A DNA stretch of 37,967 bases, taken from Clostridia bacterium (GTDB taxonomy: Bacteria; Bacillota; Clostridia; DUPQ01). The notes beneath the pieces were generated by a model that was not told the origin of the DNA, did no database searches, and saw only the letters and a program-made list of their open reading frames with translations. Each line of letters starts with the position of its first letter. Position 1 is the stretch's first letter. The DNA is taken from positions 1-37,967 of the forward strand of contig JAUUZE010000003.1 of NCBI GenBank assembly GCA_030590175.1. The letters run 5' to 3'. Below, piece by piece: positions 8,329 to 16,318 of the stretch. Both the position numbers and the translations under genes were made by a program.

Positions 8329-9438
8329 ATGAAAGAAGTAAAACTGTTTTTAGGTCCTCAGCATCCTGGAATGCATGGAAACTATAGTGTTCATATGTAT
8401 GTTGATGGAGATATAATAAAAAAAGCACGTCCTACACCTGGGTTTTTACACCGTGGTTTTGAAAAACTTATGGAGAGAAGACTTTGGATGGGTAATTTAG
8501 CTTTAATTCCTAGAATTTGTGTTGTGGAACCAGATATTAATGAAATGGTTTATGCACAAGGAATTGAAACCCTAGCTAATGTAGAAGTTCCTGAAAAAGC
8601 ACATTGGATTAGAATGTTAATTTTAGAAATGGCTCGTTTAGCTATTCATATTATGGGGTTAGGAGGCATTGGTGGACCTACTGGAATGTACACAATCACT
8701 TATTGGGCTATTGCACAGCGTGATTTGATTTTAGATTTATTTGAAGAAATAACTGGAGCTAGAGTTTATCATATGTATATTGTACCAGGTGGTGTTAGAA
8801 AGCAATTACCAGTTGGGATTTTAGATAAAGTTAGTAAGTTATTAGACGAATTAGATGTTAAAATTCCAGAGTATAAAGAATTAGCACTAAAACATCCTAT
8901 TATTCATAAACGTATTAAAGATAATATTATGTTACCAGCTGATGTTGTATGGGAACTAGGTGTAACTGGTATTGGAATGAGATCTGCAATAGGAAAAGAA
9001 TATGACCTTAGAAAAGTTCAACCATATGCTAGATATGATCAAGTTGAATTTGATGTACCAATTGCAAATTATTCAGATGGGTTAACTAGAATGAATACTA
9101 AGTATAAGGAAATTTTCCAAAGTATTAGAATTCTTAGGCAGGTTATTGAAAAAATGCCAAAAGAAGGCGAAGTTAGAACTAGAGTTTCTACTGGAAGTGC
9201 ACTGCGTTGGACAGTTCCAGCTGGAATGGTCTATTCTGCTATTGAATCAAGCAGAGGAGAATATGGATATTTCATTGTATCAGATGGAAAAGAAATGCCT
9301 TATCGTATAGCTGTTAGAGGCGCGTCTTTCCCACAGGGGCTATTAGGTATTGAAAAATATTTAGTAGGTCATAGAATTGATGATGCATCCCTTTGGATGG
9401 ATACAATGGGTGTTTGCTCACCAGAGATAGATAGGTAG
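8329..9438 (+). CDS. nuoD: NuoD/MbxL-like catalytic subunit with incomplete NiFe cysteine set
   Basis: 369 residues, the 49-kDa/NiFe large-subunit family. Family motifs are GPQHPGMHG at the N-terminus, PGFLHRGFEKLMERR and IVPGGVRKQLP. In NiFe hydrogenases the metal is held by two CxxC pairs. Here the first pair position reads RICVVEP (Cys64, with Glu67 where the second Cys would be) and the C-terminal pair reads MGVCSPEIDR (Met360, Cys363). Two of four ligands are therefore gone, so a normal H2-evolving NiFe centre is unlikely. Archaeal Mbx/Mbs also have altered motifs in this subunit and reduce polysulfide or related acceptors. The true substrate here is not known. AGGAGGTG precedes the ATG at good spacing. 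Confidence 0.9.
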   Translation: MKEVKLFLGPQHPGMHGNYSVHMYVDGDIIKKARPTPGFLHRGFEKLMERRLWMGNLALIPRICVVEPDINEMVYAQGIETLANVEVPEKAHWIRMLILEMARLAIHIMGLGGIGGPTGMYTITYWAIAQRDLILDLFEEITGARVYHMYIVPGGVRKQLPVGILDKVSKLLDELDVKIPEYKELALKHPIIHKRIKDNIMLPADVVWELGVTGIGMRSAIGKEYDLRKVQPYARYDQVEFDVPIANYSDGLTRMNTKYKEIFQSIRILRQVIEKMPKEGEVRTRVSTGSALRWTVPAGMVYSAIESSRGEYGYFIVSDGKEMPYRIAVRGASFPQGLLGIEKYLVGHRIDDASLWMDTMGVCSPEIDR

Positions 9439-9446
9439 GTGATTAT

Positions 9447-11270
9447 ATGAATGAAAGAAAAAGTTTTTTTGCACCAGTAAAAGCATGGAAATATCTACTA
9501 AGAAGACCAGTTACAATACTTAAAAAAGATATTTTTGAGAATCCTAGAGAAGGTTCAGATATGTATCGTGGTTTTCATCAGAACGACTGGGATAAATGTG
9601 TTGGTTGTGGTACCTGTGAGTCTATATGTCCAACTAATGCTATTAGTATGGTTGAAATTGCATCACTAGAAATAGAAGATGGCAAAAAAAATGAGCGACC
9701 TGGTTTTGATTACGGTCGATGTTCTTTTTGTGCTCTTTGTGTTGATATATGTGTATCAGACTCATTAAAAATGTCAAAAGAATATTTACATTTATCAAAG
9801 GATGCTGAAAGTTTTTACTTTATACCAGATATTAATGGTATTCACAATAATAAAGCAAAACAAGGTTATGTTCGCGATGAAACATCTGAATTGCTTGATT
9901 TAGTGCGAGTGAAAATGGAACATGAAGATGTTAGTAGAAAAAATTCTTTCATAGAAATCGTAAAAGGTTATTCAATGGAAATGGCATTAGCTGAAAGTGC
10001 TAGATGTGTAGAATGTGGTATTTGCACTGATACATGTCCTGCTCACATGAATATACCTGAATACATTAGAAGTATTTATGAAAATGATTTAAAGGGTGCC
10101 ATAACTCATCTATATAAAACTAATCCACTATCAAACGTATGTGGACGAATTTGTACCCACTTATGTGAAGGCGCTTGTTCGTTAGCAATCAGAGGTGAAG
10201 CAATTTCAATAAGATGGTTAAAACGATATATTGTTGATAACACACCTATGGAAGATTATGAAGAGGCTGTATTATCATTTGTTACTGAACCTGTTAATGG
10301 AAAAGTAGGAATTGTAGGCTCTGGACCATCTGGTTTATCAGCAGCTTATTACTTACGTACATTAGGATATGAAGTTGATGTATATGAACAACGTGCAATA
10401 CCAGGTGGTGTTATTAGCTATGGTGGACCTGAATATAGATTACCAGAAGCTAGTGTACAAAAAGATATTTCTATGATTGAAAAAACTGGTGTTAACTTTA
10501 TTACAAATACTAAAGTTGGAACAGATATTACTCTTGCTCAACTAGAAGAAAAGTATGATGCTGTATTTTTAGGAATTGGATTTTCTTTATCTAGAAAATT
10601 AAATATTCCTGGAAACGATCATGGTGATGTGGAATATGCAATTCCATTTTTAGCGCAAACAAGAGACTATTTAAGAGATGTATCTAAAATGCCTGATATT
10701 CATGAAAAAGTTGTTGTTATTGGTGGTGGTAATGTTGCATTTGATGTTGCAAGAACATTATTAAGACTACAGATTGAAAAATATGGTAAAGCTGATGTTA
10801 AAATGGCATCATTAGAACATCGAGATATCTTACCTGCTGACTTAGAAGAGTTAGAAGAAGGGGAAGAAGAAGGAATTATTGGTAGCTTTGGGTATGGACC
10901 AGAAGAGATTGTTATTAAAAATAATAAAATTGTTGGTTTAAAAGTAAACAAAGTATTATCAATCTTTGATGAAGATAATAATTTTAACCCAAGTTATGAC
11001 AAATCTGATAGTCATGTTATAGAGGCAACACAGGTATATATTTCAACAGGACAAATGCCAGAATATGACATGATTACCGATGAAATAAAAGAAAAAATGG
11101 AAATTGTTAGAGGTAAAATAATTACTGCTGAAAATGGCCAAATTGTTAATGTTCCTTGGCTATTTGCAGGTGGTGATATTGTTAGAGGCCCTGATATTAT
11201 TAATGGGGTAGCCAATGGCCATGATTCGGCAGTTGGAATTGATAAGTATTTACAATCTAAAAAGAAATAA
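9447..11270 (+). CDS. Fused NuoI-like ferredoxin and GltD/NfnB-like FAD-NAD(P)H oxidoreductase
   Basis: 607 residues. Domain order: a short basic N-terminus; two [4Fe-4S] motifs of the NuoI/MbhN type (Cys51-54-57-61 and Cys92-95-98-102); then a GltD-type module with its own cysteine pairs (Cys187-190-193-197 and Cys232-236-240-244); an FAD-binding GIVGSGPSGLSAAYYL near 288; the NAD(P)H site VVVIGGGNVAFDVAR near 426; and the C-terminal GGDIVRGPDIINGVANG typical of the GltD/NfnB/DPYD family. It is the expected entry or exit point for electrons, coupling NAD(P)H (and probably ferredoxin) to the membrane complex. It is not a glutamate synthase subunit: no GltB is near, and it is last in the operon. 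A terminator follows at 11275. Confidence 0.9.
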   Translation: MNERKSFFAPVKAWKYLLRRPVTILKKDIFENPREGSDMYRGFHQNDWDKCVGCGTCESICPTNAISMVEIASLEIEDGKKNERPGFDYGRCSFCALCVDICVSDSLKMSKEYLHLSKDAESFYFIPDINGIHNNKAKQGYVRDETSELLDLVRVKMEHEDVSRKNSFIEIVKGYSMEMALAESARCVECGICTDTCPAHMNIPEYIRSIYENDLKGAITHLYKTNPLSNVCGRICTHLCEGACSLAIRGEAISIRWLKRYIVDNTPMEDYEEAVLSFVTEPVNGKVGIVGSGPSGLSAAYYLRTLGYEVDVYEQRAIPGGVISYGGPEYRLPEASVQKDISMIEKTGVNFITNTKVGTDITLAQLEEKYDAVFLGIGFSLSRKLNIPGNDHGDVEYAIPFLAQTRDYLRDVSKMPDIHEKVVVIGGGNVAFDVARTLLRLQIEKYGKADVKMASLEHRDILPADLEELEEGEEEGIIGSFGYGPEEIVIKNNKIVGLKVNKVLSIFDEDNNFNPSYDKSDSHVIEATQVYISTGQMPEYDMITDEIKEKMEIVRGKIITAENGQIVNVPWLFAGGDIVRGPDIINGVANGHDSAVGIDKYLQSKKK

Positions 11271-11274
11271 AAAT

Positions 11275-11310
11275 AACAAAACCTCGATATTATACGAGGT
11301 TTTGTTTTGT
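11275..11310 (+). terminator. Rho-independent terminator of the respiratory operon
   Basis: AACAAAACCTCG (11275-11286) pairs perfectly over 12 bp with CGAGGTTTTGTT (11295-11306) around an 8-base loop, and the 3' arm runs into TTTTGTTTTGTG. It starts four bases after the stop of the oxidoreductase. Confidence 0.9.
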
Positions 11311-11311
11311 G

Positions 11312-11340
11312 TTTACATATATATTGAAAAGCAATATAAT
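11312..11340 (+). promoter_or_regulatory. Predicted sigma-A promoter of the peptidase/NadE/Pxp unit
   Basis: TTTACA (11312-11317), 17 bases, TATAAT (11335-11340). The predicted start of transcription is near 11347. The spacer and -10 contain an inverted repeat, TATATTG-AAAAG-CAATATA (11320-11338), which could be an operator or chance in AT-rich DNA. Confidence 0.75.
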
Positions 11341-11363
11341 CAAATTATATGAAAGAGAGTAAT

Positions 11364-12248
11364 ATGCATACTATAAAAGCTTATCAACATACATTGAATA
11401 AAACAATCAATATACAAAACGCATTAGTTTCTTGGCAATCATATAGTGATGAGATGTATAAAATTTATAAACCCTATCTTTTAAATAAAAAAGTAATAAT
11501 AATTGGAGCAGGACATATAACAGATTTTCCAATGGAAAAAATTCTTAATCAAGTTACAAGCATTTCGCTATATGATATTGATAAAGAGGCCATGTCGTTA
11601 GGGTTAAAAGCACAAAATATTAGTAGTAATAAGGTAACCTTTATAACCAAAGATATTACATGTCTAGATGATGTTGGTTTTTATAAACAAGTAATCTTGT
11701 TATTACAAGCTAAAGATTTAGAAGGCATAAAGAGGTTTTTTAGAATAGTAAGCCATATGAACATTGATGTTTCAATCGATTCAAAATATGATTTACTTAT
11801 TATTTCTCCGTTTTATACCCAATTATTATTACCACAATACTTAGCTTATCTTAATGAATTTATTGAAGATACCCTACATAATGAGTACATAGAACCCTTA
11901 TTATCATTATTAAGTTTATTTATTGATAAAATTAATAATCAATTACTTTTTTGTCTAAATGAAAGTGGTAAAATAATTGTAATAAGTGATTACTTAGAAT
12001 TTATGCTAGATGATTCTAAGTATATTGCATTAAAAAATAAAAATAATCAATCTTCTATTGATAAATATTATGAAGATTACTTGATGAAGTATGGACAAGG
12101 GCTTGGTCCGTATGGACTAGAGGACTTAGTTGAAAAGACAAGATTAATTCATCAATCATGGCACTGGTGGCCATTTAATGGAGAAAAAGAACTTTTAGTG
12201 AAAATAGGTATTATGGGAAAAATGAAAGTAGAAGAAAATGACATATAG
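11364..12248 (+). CDS. Uncharacterised protein with methyltransferase-like Rossmann motif
   Basis: 294 residues from the ATG at 11364. That start is preferred over the in-frame ATG at 11349 because the predicted transcript begins near 11347 and AAAGAGAG precedes the later ATG. I do not recognise a named family. Residues about 44-73 read VIIIGAGHITDF, then SISLYDIDKEAM, matching motif I (GxGx) and the acidic ribose-binding end of strand 2 in class I SAM-dependent methyltransferases. The remainder is hydrophobic and leucine-rich with no visible catalytic signature. Near the C-terminus is a WHWWPFNGE segment. Its stop overlaps the M14 carboxypeptidase start by 11 bases, so a role linked to peptides or amino acids is plausible but unproven. 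No signal peptide. Confidence 0.8.
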   Translation: MHTIKAYQHTLNKTINIQNALVSWQSYSDEMYKIYKPYLLNKKVIIIGAGHITDFPMEKILNQVTSISLYDIDKEAMSLGLKAQNISSNKVTFITKDITCLDDVGFYKQVILLLQAKDLEGIKRFFRIVSHMNIDVSIDSKYDLLIISPFYTQLLLPQYLAYLNEFIEDTLHNEYIEPLLSLLSLFIDKINNQLLFCLNESGKIIVISDYLEFMLDDSKYIALKNKNNQSSIDKYYEDYLMKYGQGLGPYGLEDLVEKTRLIHQSWHWWPFNGEKELLVKIGIMGKMKVEENDI

Positions 12249-13455
12249 TGCTATTAGAAAACTATCAGGAACTTATGATGGTAAAAAGGTTACGTTGCAA
12301 TTTTATCGTTCACAGCGAGCTAGTAAATCAAATAAACCTATTGTGTTTACTATTTTTCGTCAGATTTGTAATGATTTTTTATTTGGACGTGATTATGAAG
12401 AATTTGCATATTCACTAGACATTAAAGATGCAACAGTAATTTATGAAGGAATATTACAAGTTGATGTTGATATTAGTTTTTATACGTATGAAGATAAAGA
12501 TGTAAAAGAAGGGATTACCTATGCATACTATATAGGGTCACTTTTAAATGATATTGTATATGGACCCCTATTAATTAAACCGCGAAATCAGAAATTATGG
12601 TTACCATATGAAACAATAAAAAGCGAATTATCACAATTGGCTTGTGATTATCCTGATTTAGTTAAAATATCAAACCATGGTCATTCAGTTTTAGGAAGAG
12701 ATATTGACAGTATTACAATTGGAAATCGTCAACATATTAAGCTTGGGTTTGTAGGACTTATTCATGCTGGTGAGTCAGGACCAGAGTTAATGCTTTATAC
12801 CATAAAAAAATTATTAAAGTCGCAATCTTCATTACTTAAAAAAATTGGATTATCTTTTTTAGTAAATGCTAATCCTGATCAACGAGAAAAACAAGTTAAA
12901 GGTGTACCATGGTATTTGAGAAAGAATGCAAATGGTGTGGATTTAAATAGAAATTTTGATGCACAATTTGATATAGTAGAATTAGGGTATGGCTTTAGAA
13001 CAGATGTTTTAACATCTCCTACCTATAGAGGGAAAAATCCTGAATCAGAACCTGAAACTAAAGCACTAATTGATTTTATTGAATTTGCTATGCCACAAGT
13101 TGTATTTGTTTTTCACAGTCTATCAAGTATATGTACTGATAGCTTTTTATTGTCTAAATATTCTAAAGATGATACGTTATATATTAATAAATGTATGAAG
13201 TACCTTAAACCTTATACAAAAGGGTTTGGTGTTAAAAAGAAACCTTCTATTTACTTTGGTACTAGTTATGGTTCGTTACCTCATTATCTATATAAAAAGT
13301 ATGGTATTCCTGCCTTTGATATGGAATTAGGAGAGGTAGATGATGAAACAAAACAGATGGTTATTCATGATAATGTAACTAATCAATTAATGGAATATTA
13401 TCAAGAGAGACACTATCAAGGAATAAGCGAGGTAATAAAATCATGTATATCGTAG
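12238..13455 (+). CDS. M14-family zinc carboxypeptidase
   Basis: 405 residues. The C-terminal two thirds is an M14 metallocarboxypeptidase domain: zinc ligands His176 and Glu179 (LIHAGESGPE) and His293 (VFVFHSLSS), the substrate-binding RKNANGVDLNRNFD, and the catalytic Glu363 (PAFDMELGE). The first 110 or so residues form an extra N-terminal domain of unclear type. It would remove C-terminal amino acids from peptides or from peptidoglycan-type gamma-D-Glu links; which one cannot be read from sequence. There is no signal peptide, so it probably acts in the cytoplasm. Overlaps of 11 and 13 bases couple it to the methyltransferase-like protein and to the dipeptidase. Confidence 0.9.
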   Translation: MTYSAIRKLSGTYDGKKVTLQFYRSQRASKSNKPIVFTIFRQICNDFLFGRDYEEFAYSLDIKDATVIYEGILQVDVDISFYTYEDKDVKEGITYAYYIGSLLNDIVYGPLLIKPRNQKLWLPYETIKSELSQLACDYPDLVKISNHGHSVLGRDIDSITIGNRQHIKLGFVGLIHAGESGPELMLYTIKKLLKSQSSLLKKIGLSFLVNANPDQREKQVKGVPWYLRKNANGVDLNRNFDAQFDIVELGYGFRTDVLTSPTYRGKNPESEPETKALIDFIEFAMPQVVFVFHSLSSICTDSFLLSKYSKDDTLYINKCMKYLKPYTKGFGVKKKPSIYFGTSYGSLPHYLYKKYGIPAFDMELGEVDDETKQMVIHDNVTNQLMEYYQERHYQGISEVIKSCIS

Positions 13456-14363
13456 ATGGTCATTGTGATACTTTGTTAGCATTACAAGAAAAAAAAGAGA
13501 CACTTAAAGAGAATTCATTACAAATTAGTCTAAATAGAATAAAAAAAACTAGTAGTGACTATTTGCAATTTTATGCAGTTTTTGTATCTCCTAGCATTAA
13601 AGGTTTAGAAGCAATTAATCAATATAAGAATATGGTTAGTATTTTACAAAATGAATGTGAAAAAAATAATATACCTAGGATATTAACAAAAAGTGATTTA
13701 AATTTTAAAGGACATGGGGCATTATTATCAGTTGAGGGTCTATATTTCCTAGATGAAAAACAAATAACTTTAGATGACTTATATAAGGATGGAGTTAGGT
13801 GTTTATCTATGACATGGAATGGTAGTAACTCATATGCTGGAGGAGTGTTAGGTAAATTATCTCATGGGCTAACTAAAAAAGGGGCGAACCTAGTTAAAAA
13901 AGCTGAAAAATTAGGAATTATTCTTGATGTATCGCACTTAGATGATAGAAGTTTTTATGATTTAAGTGAAATATCTTCTAACCCTTTTGTAGCTACTCAC
14001 TCAAATGCGCGTGCAATATGTGAAAATAGCAGAAATTTAACTGATGACATGTTAGTTACACTAAAAAAACATGGTGGTTTAGCTGGTATAAATATGTATG
14101 GACGATTTTTAAAAGAACAAGGTGATACTTCAGTAGTTGATGTAATTAGACATATTGAACATATTTGTACAGTGGCATCTGTAGATACAGTAGGTTTTGG
14201 GACTGACTTTGATGGGATACCAAGGGAACACTCAGCAATTGATAGTCCTATTGCATTAATTGCTGTTTTAGAGCAATTAGCGATACTTAATTATACACAA
14301 GAGCAAATTGATAAAATCGCTGGTGGTAACTATTTACGTGTCTTAACAAGAGTGCTTAAATAA
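13443..14363 (+). CDS. Membrane dipeptidase family (M19) zinc dipeptidase
   Basis: 306 residues, the size of bacterial M19 renal-dipeptidase-like enzymes. Metal ligands are visible in order: His7 and Asp9 (VDGHCDT), Glu98 (LLSVEGLY), His165 (LDVSHLDD) and His186 (ATHSNAR); GFGTDFDGIP supplies the later Asp. These enzymes hydrolyse dipeptides, including D-amino-acid-containing ones, with a binuclear zinc centre. No signal peptide or anchor is present, so the enzyme is cytoplasmic. It starts 13 bases before the carboxypeptidase stop, so the two are likely made together, with the carboxypeptidase trimming peptides and this enzyme splitting the last pair. Confidence 0.93.
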   Translation: MYIVDGHCDTLLALQEKKETLKENSLQISLNRIKKTSSDYLQFYAVFVSPSIKGLEAINQYKNMVSILQNECEKNNIPRILTKSDLNFKGHGALLSVEGLYFLDEKQITLDDLYKDGVRCLSMTWNGSNSYAGGVLGKLSHGLTKKGANLVKKAEKLGIILDVSHLDDRSFYDLSEISSNPFVATHSNARAICENSRNLTDDMLVTLKKHGGLAGINMYGRFLKEQGDTSVVDVIRHIEHICTVASVDTVGFGTDFDGIPREHSAIDSPIALIAVLEQLAILNYTQEQIDKIAGGNYLRVLTRVLK

Positions 14364-14371
14364 TAAAATTA

Positions 14372-14380
14372 TGGTACAAT
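14372..14380 (+). promoter_or_regulatory. Possible extended -10 promoter before nadE
   Basis: TGGTACAAT is an extended -10 (TGn plus TACAAT). No good -35 is visible, and the predicted start would fall close to the ribosome binding site, so this is a weak internal promoter at best. Confidence 0.3.
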
Positions 14381-14394
14381 ACCCATGAGGTATT

Positions 14395-16314
14395 ATGATG
14401 AATTATGGATATGTCAAAGTAGGGACCTACTCACCAGAAATGAAAATTGCAAATTGTCAGTACAATAGTGCTGTCATAATAAAAGCTGTAAAAGAATATG
14501 ATGGACAACTATCATATTTGCTTTTTCCAGAACTTAGTGTAACAGGGTATTCTTGTGGAGATTTGTTCTTTTCACAGCATTTATTAGATCAAGCGCAATT
14601 ACAATTAGAAAATATTTCTAAAAGCACCAAATATAGCAACATGGTTATTATATTTGGAATGCCAATACGTCACAAAAATCAATTATTTAATGTGGCAATT
14701 GTTATGCAATCAGGAAAAATACTAGGTGTAGTTCCAAAATCATATATACCAAACTATGCTGAGTTTTACGAAGAACGATGGTTTTCATCAGGAAAAGATC
14801 TTAATGAAAGTATCTCACTACTTGGCAATGATGTTCCTTTTTCGCCTAATACAATATTTAAAGCAATAGGTAATGAGAAAGCTTCTTTTGCCATTGAAAT
14901 ATGTGAAGATTTATGGGCAGGTATTCCACCTAGTTCATATCATGTTAAAAAAGGTGCTCATATGATTTTTAACTTGTCTGCTAGTAATGAACTAGTTGGT
15001 AAGGTAGATTATAGAAAGCAATTAGTTATAGGGCAGTCAGCTAGTGGGATATGTGGCTATATTTATTGTTCAGCGGGTCCTAATGAATCATCTACTGATT
15101 TGGTATATGGTGGTCACACATTAATAGCTGAAAATGGTAGATTACTTGCTAAAGGGAAACGATTCTCATTTGAATCAACAATAACTATAGGTGAGATTGA
15201 TTTATCACTATTAGCCCATGATCGTATGAAAAATACAGTATATATGGAAGATGATATTTCACTATCTTATCAATATGCTTCATATAATTTAGAAGAGTTA
15301 ACTATTACAAAACTAATAAGACAAATAAATAAAACACCTTTTGTACCATCAGATGAAAGAAAACTACATCAAAGATGTGAAGAGATATTTGCAATACAAG
15401 CAACTGGATTGGCCAGAAGAATTAGCCACATTGGTTGTAAAAAAGTAGTTTTGGCCATTTCAGGAGGTTTAGATTCCACCTTAGCCTTATTAGTAACAAA
15501 TAAAGCATTTGAAAAACTTGGGTTGGATAAAAAAGGTATTATTGCAATTACTATGCCAGGTTTTGGTACTACTAATAGGACATATGATAATGCTGTGGCA
15601 TTAATTAAAGAAGTGGGAGCTACTTTTAGAGAAATTGACATTAAAAAAGCGTGTTTATCTCATTTTGAAGATATAGGACATGACCCATCAATTCATGATA
15701 CTACATATGAAAATGTACAAGCTAGAGAACGTTATCAAATCGCCATGGATATCGCTAATAAAGAAAATGGTATTGTGGTAGGTACTGGTGATTTAAGTGA
15801 ATTAGCACTTGGATGGTGTACATATAATGGAGATCATATGTCTATGTATAACGTCAATTGTTCTATACCAAAAACACTTGTTAAATATTTAATTGATTAT
15901 GTTAAAAATTTCGAAGTTGATAAACATGCAAGTAATATTTTATCTAGTATAATGGACACTCCTATATCACCTGAACTATTACCACCAGATAATGATGGAA
16001 ATATATCTCAAAAAACAGAGGATATTTTAGGACCTTATGAAGTCCATGATTTTTACTTATATAACATGATAAGAAAAGGATTTAGCCCTAAAAAATTATT
16101 ATTCTTAGGAAAACAAGCTTTCTTAGAAGTGTATCATGAAGATGATTTGAAGAAGTGGCTAATAATTTTCATAAAACGATTTTTTACTCATCAATTTAAA
16201 CGTTCTTGTATTCCTGATGGTCCAAAAGTTGGTTCTATTAATTTATCTCCAAGAGGAGATTGGAGAATGCCATCTGACGTCAGTGCAAAATCTTGGCTTG
16301 ATGAATTGGAGTAA
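14395..16314 (+). CDS. nadE: Glutamine-dependent NAD(+) synthetase
   Basis: 639 residues, full length for the two-domain enzyme. The N-terminal nitrilase-type glutaminase has its Glu-Lys-Cys triad at Glu46 (FPELSVTGYS), Lys115 (VVPKSYIPNY) and Cys170 (IEICEDLW). The C-terminal ATP-pyrophosphatase synthetase domain has the P-loop SGGLDSTLAL at about 356. DGPKVGSINLSPRGDWRMP is the conserved ending. It makes NAD from deamido-NAD, ATP and glutamine-derived ammonia, the last step of NAD synthesis, in the cytoplasm. GAGG (14387-14390) is four bases from the ATG at 14395 and seven from the next ATG at 14398, so 14398 may be the real start. A 31-base gap separates it from the dipeptidase, and mtnA follows after four bases. 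Confidence 0.95.
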   Translation: MMNYGYVKVGTYSPEMKIANCQYNSAVIIKAVKEYDGQLSYLLFPELSVTGYSCGDLFFSQHLLDQAQLQLENISKSTKYSNMVIIFGMPIRHKNQLFNVAIVMQSGKILGVVPKSYIPNYAEFYEERWFSSGKDLNESISLLGNDVPFSPNTIFKAIGNEKASFAIEICEDLWAGIPPSSYHVKKGAHMIFNLSASNELVGKVDYRKQLVIGQSASGICGYIYCSAGPNESSTDLVYGGHTLIAENGRLLAKGKRFSFESTITIGEIDLSLLAHDRMKNTVYMEDDISLSYQYASYNLEELTITKLIRQINKTPFVPSDERKLHQRCEEIFAIQATGLARRISHIGCKKVVLAISGGLDSTLALLVTNKAFEKLGLDKKGIIAITMPGFGTTNRTYDNAVALIKEVGATFREIDIKKACLSHFEDIGHDPSIHDTTYENVQARERYQIAMDIANKENGIVVGTGDLSELALGWCTYNGDHMSMYNVNCSIPKTLVKYLIDYVKNFEVDKHASNILSSIMDTPISPELLPPDNDGNISQKTEDILGPYEVHDFYLYNMIRKGFSPKKLLFLGKQAFLEVYHEDDLKKWLIIFIKRFFTHQFKRSCIPDGPKVGSINLSPRGDWRMPSDVSAKSWLDELE

Positions 16315-16318
16315 TTAA

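Noticed and set aside
8329-9438. Calling the complex an H2-evolving NiFe hydrogenase
   Set aside because: Two of the four Cys ligands are missing and the gene order has two antiporter subunits, which fits Mbx/Mbs better.
9447-11270. Calling this gene glutamate synthase small subunit (gltD)
   Set aside because: It carries an extra NuoI-type ferredoxin domain, has no GltB partner and is the last gene of the respiratory operon.
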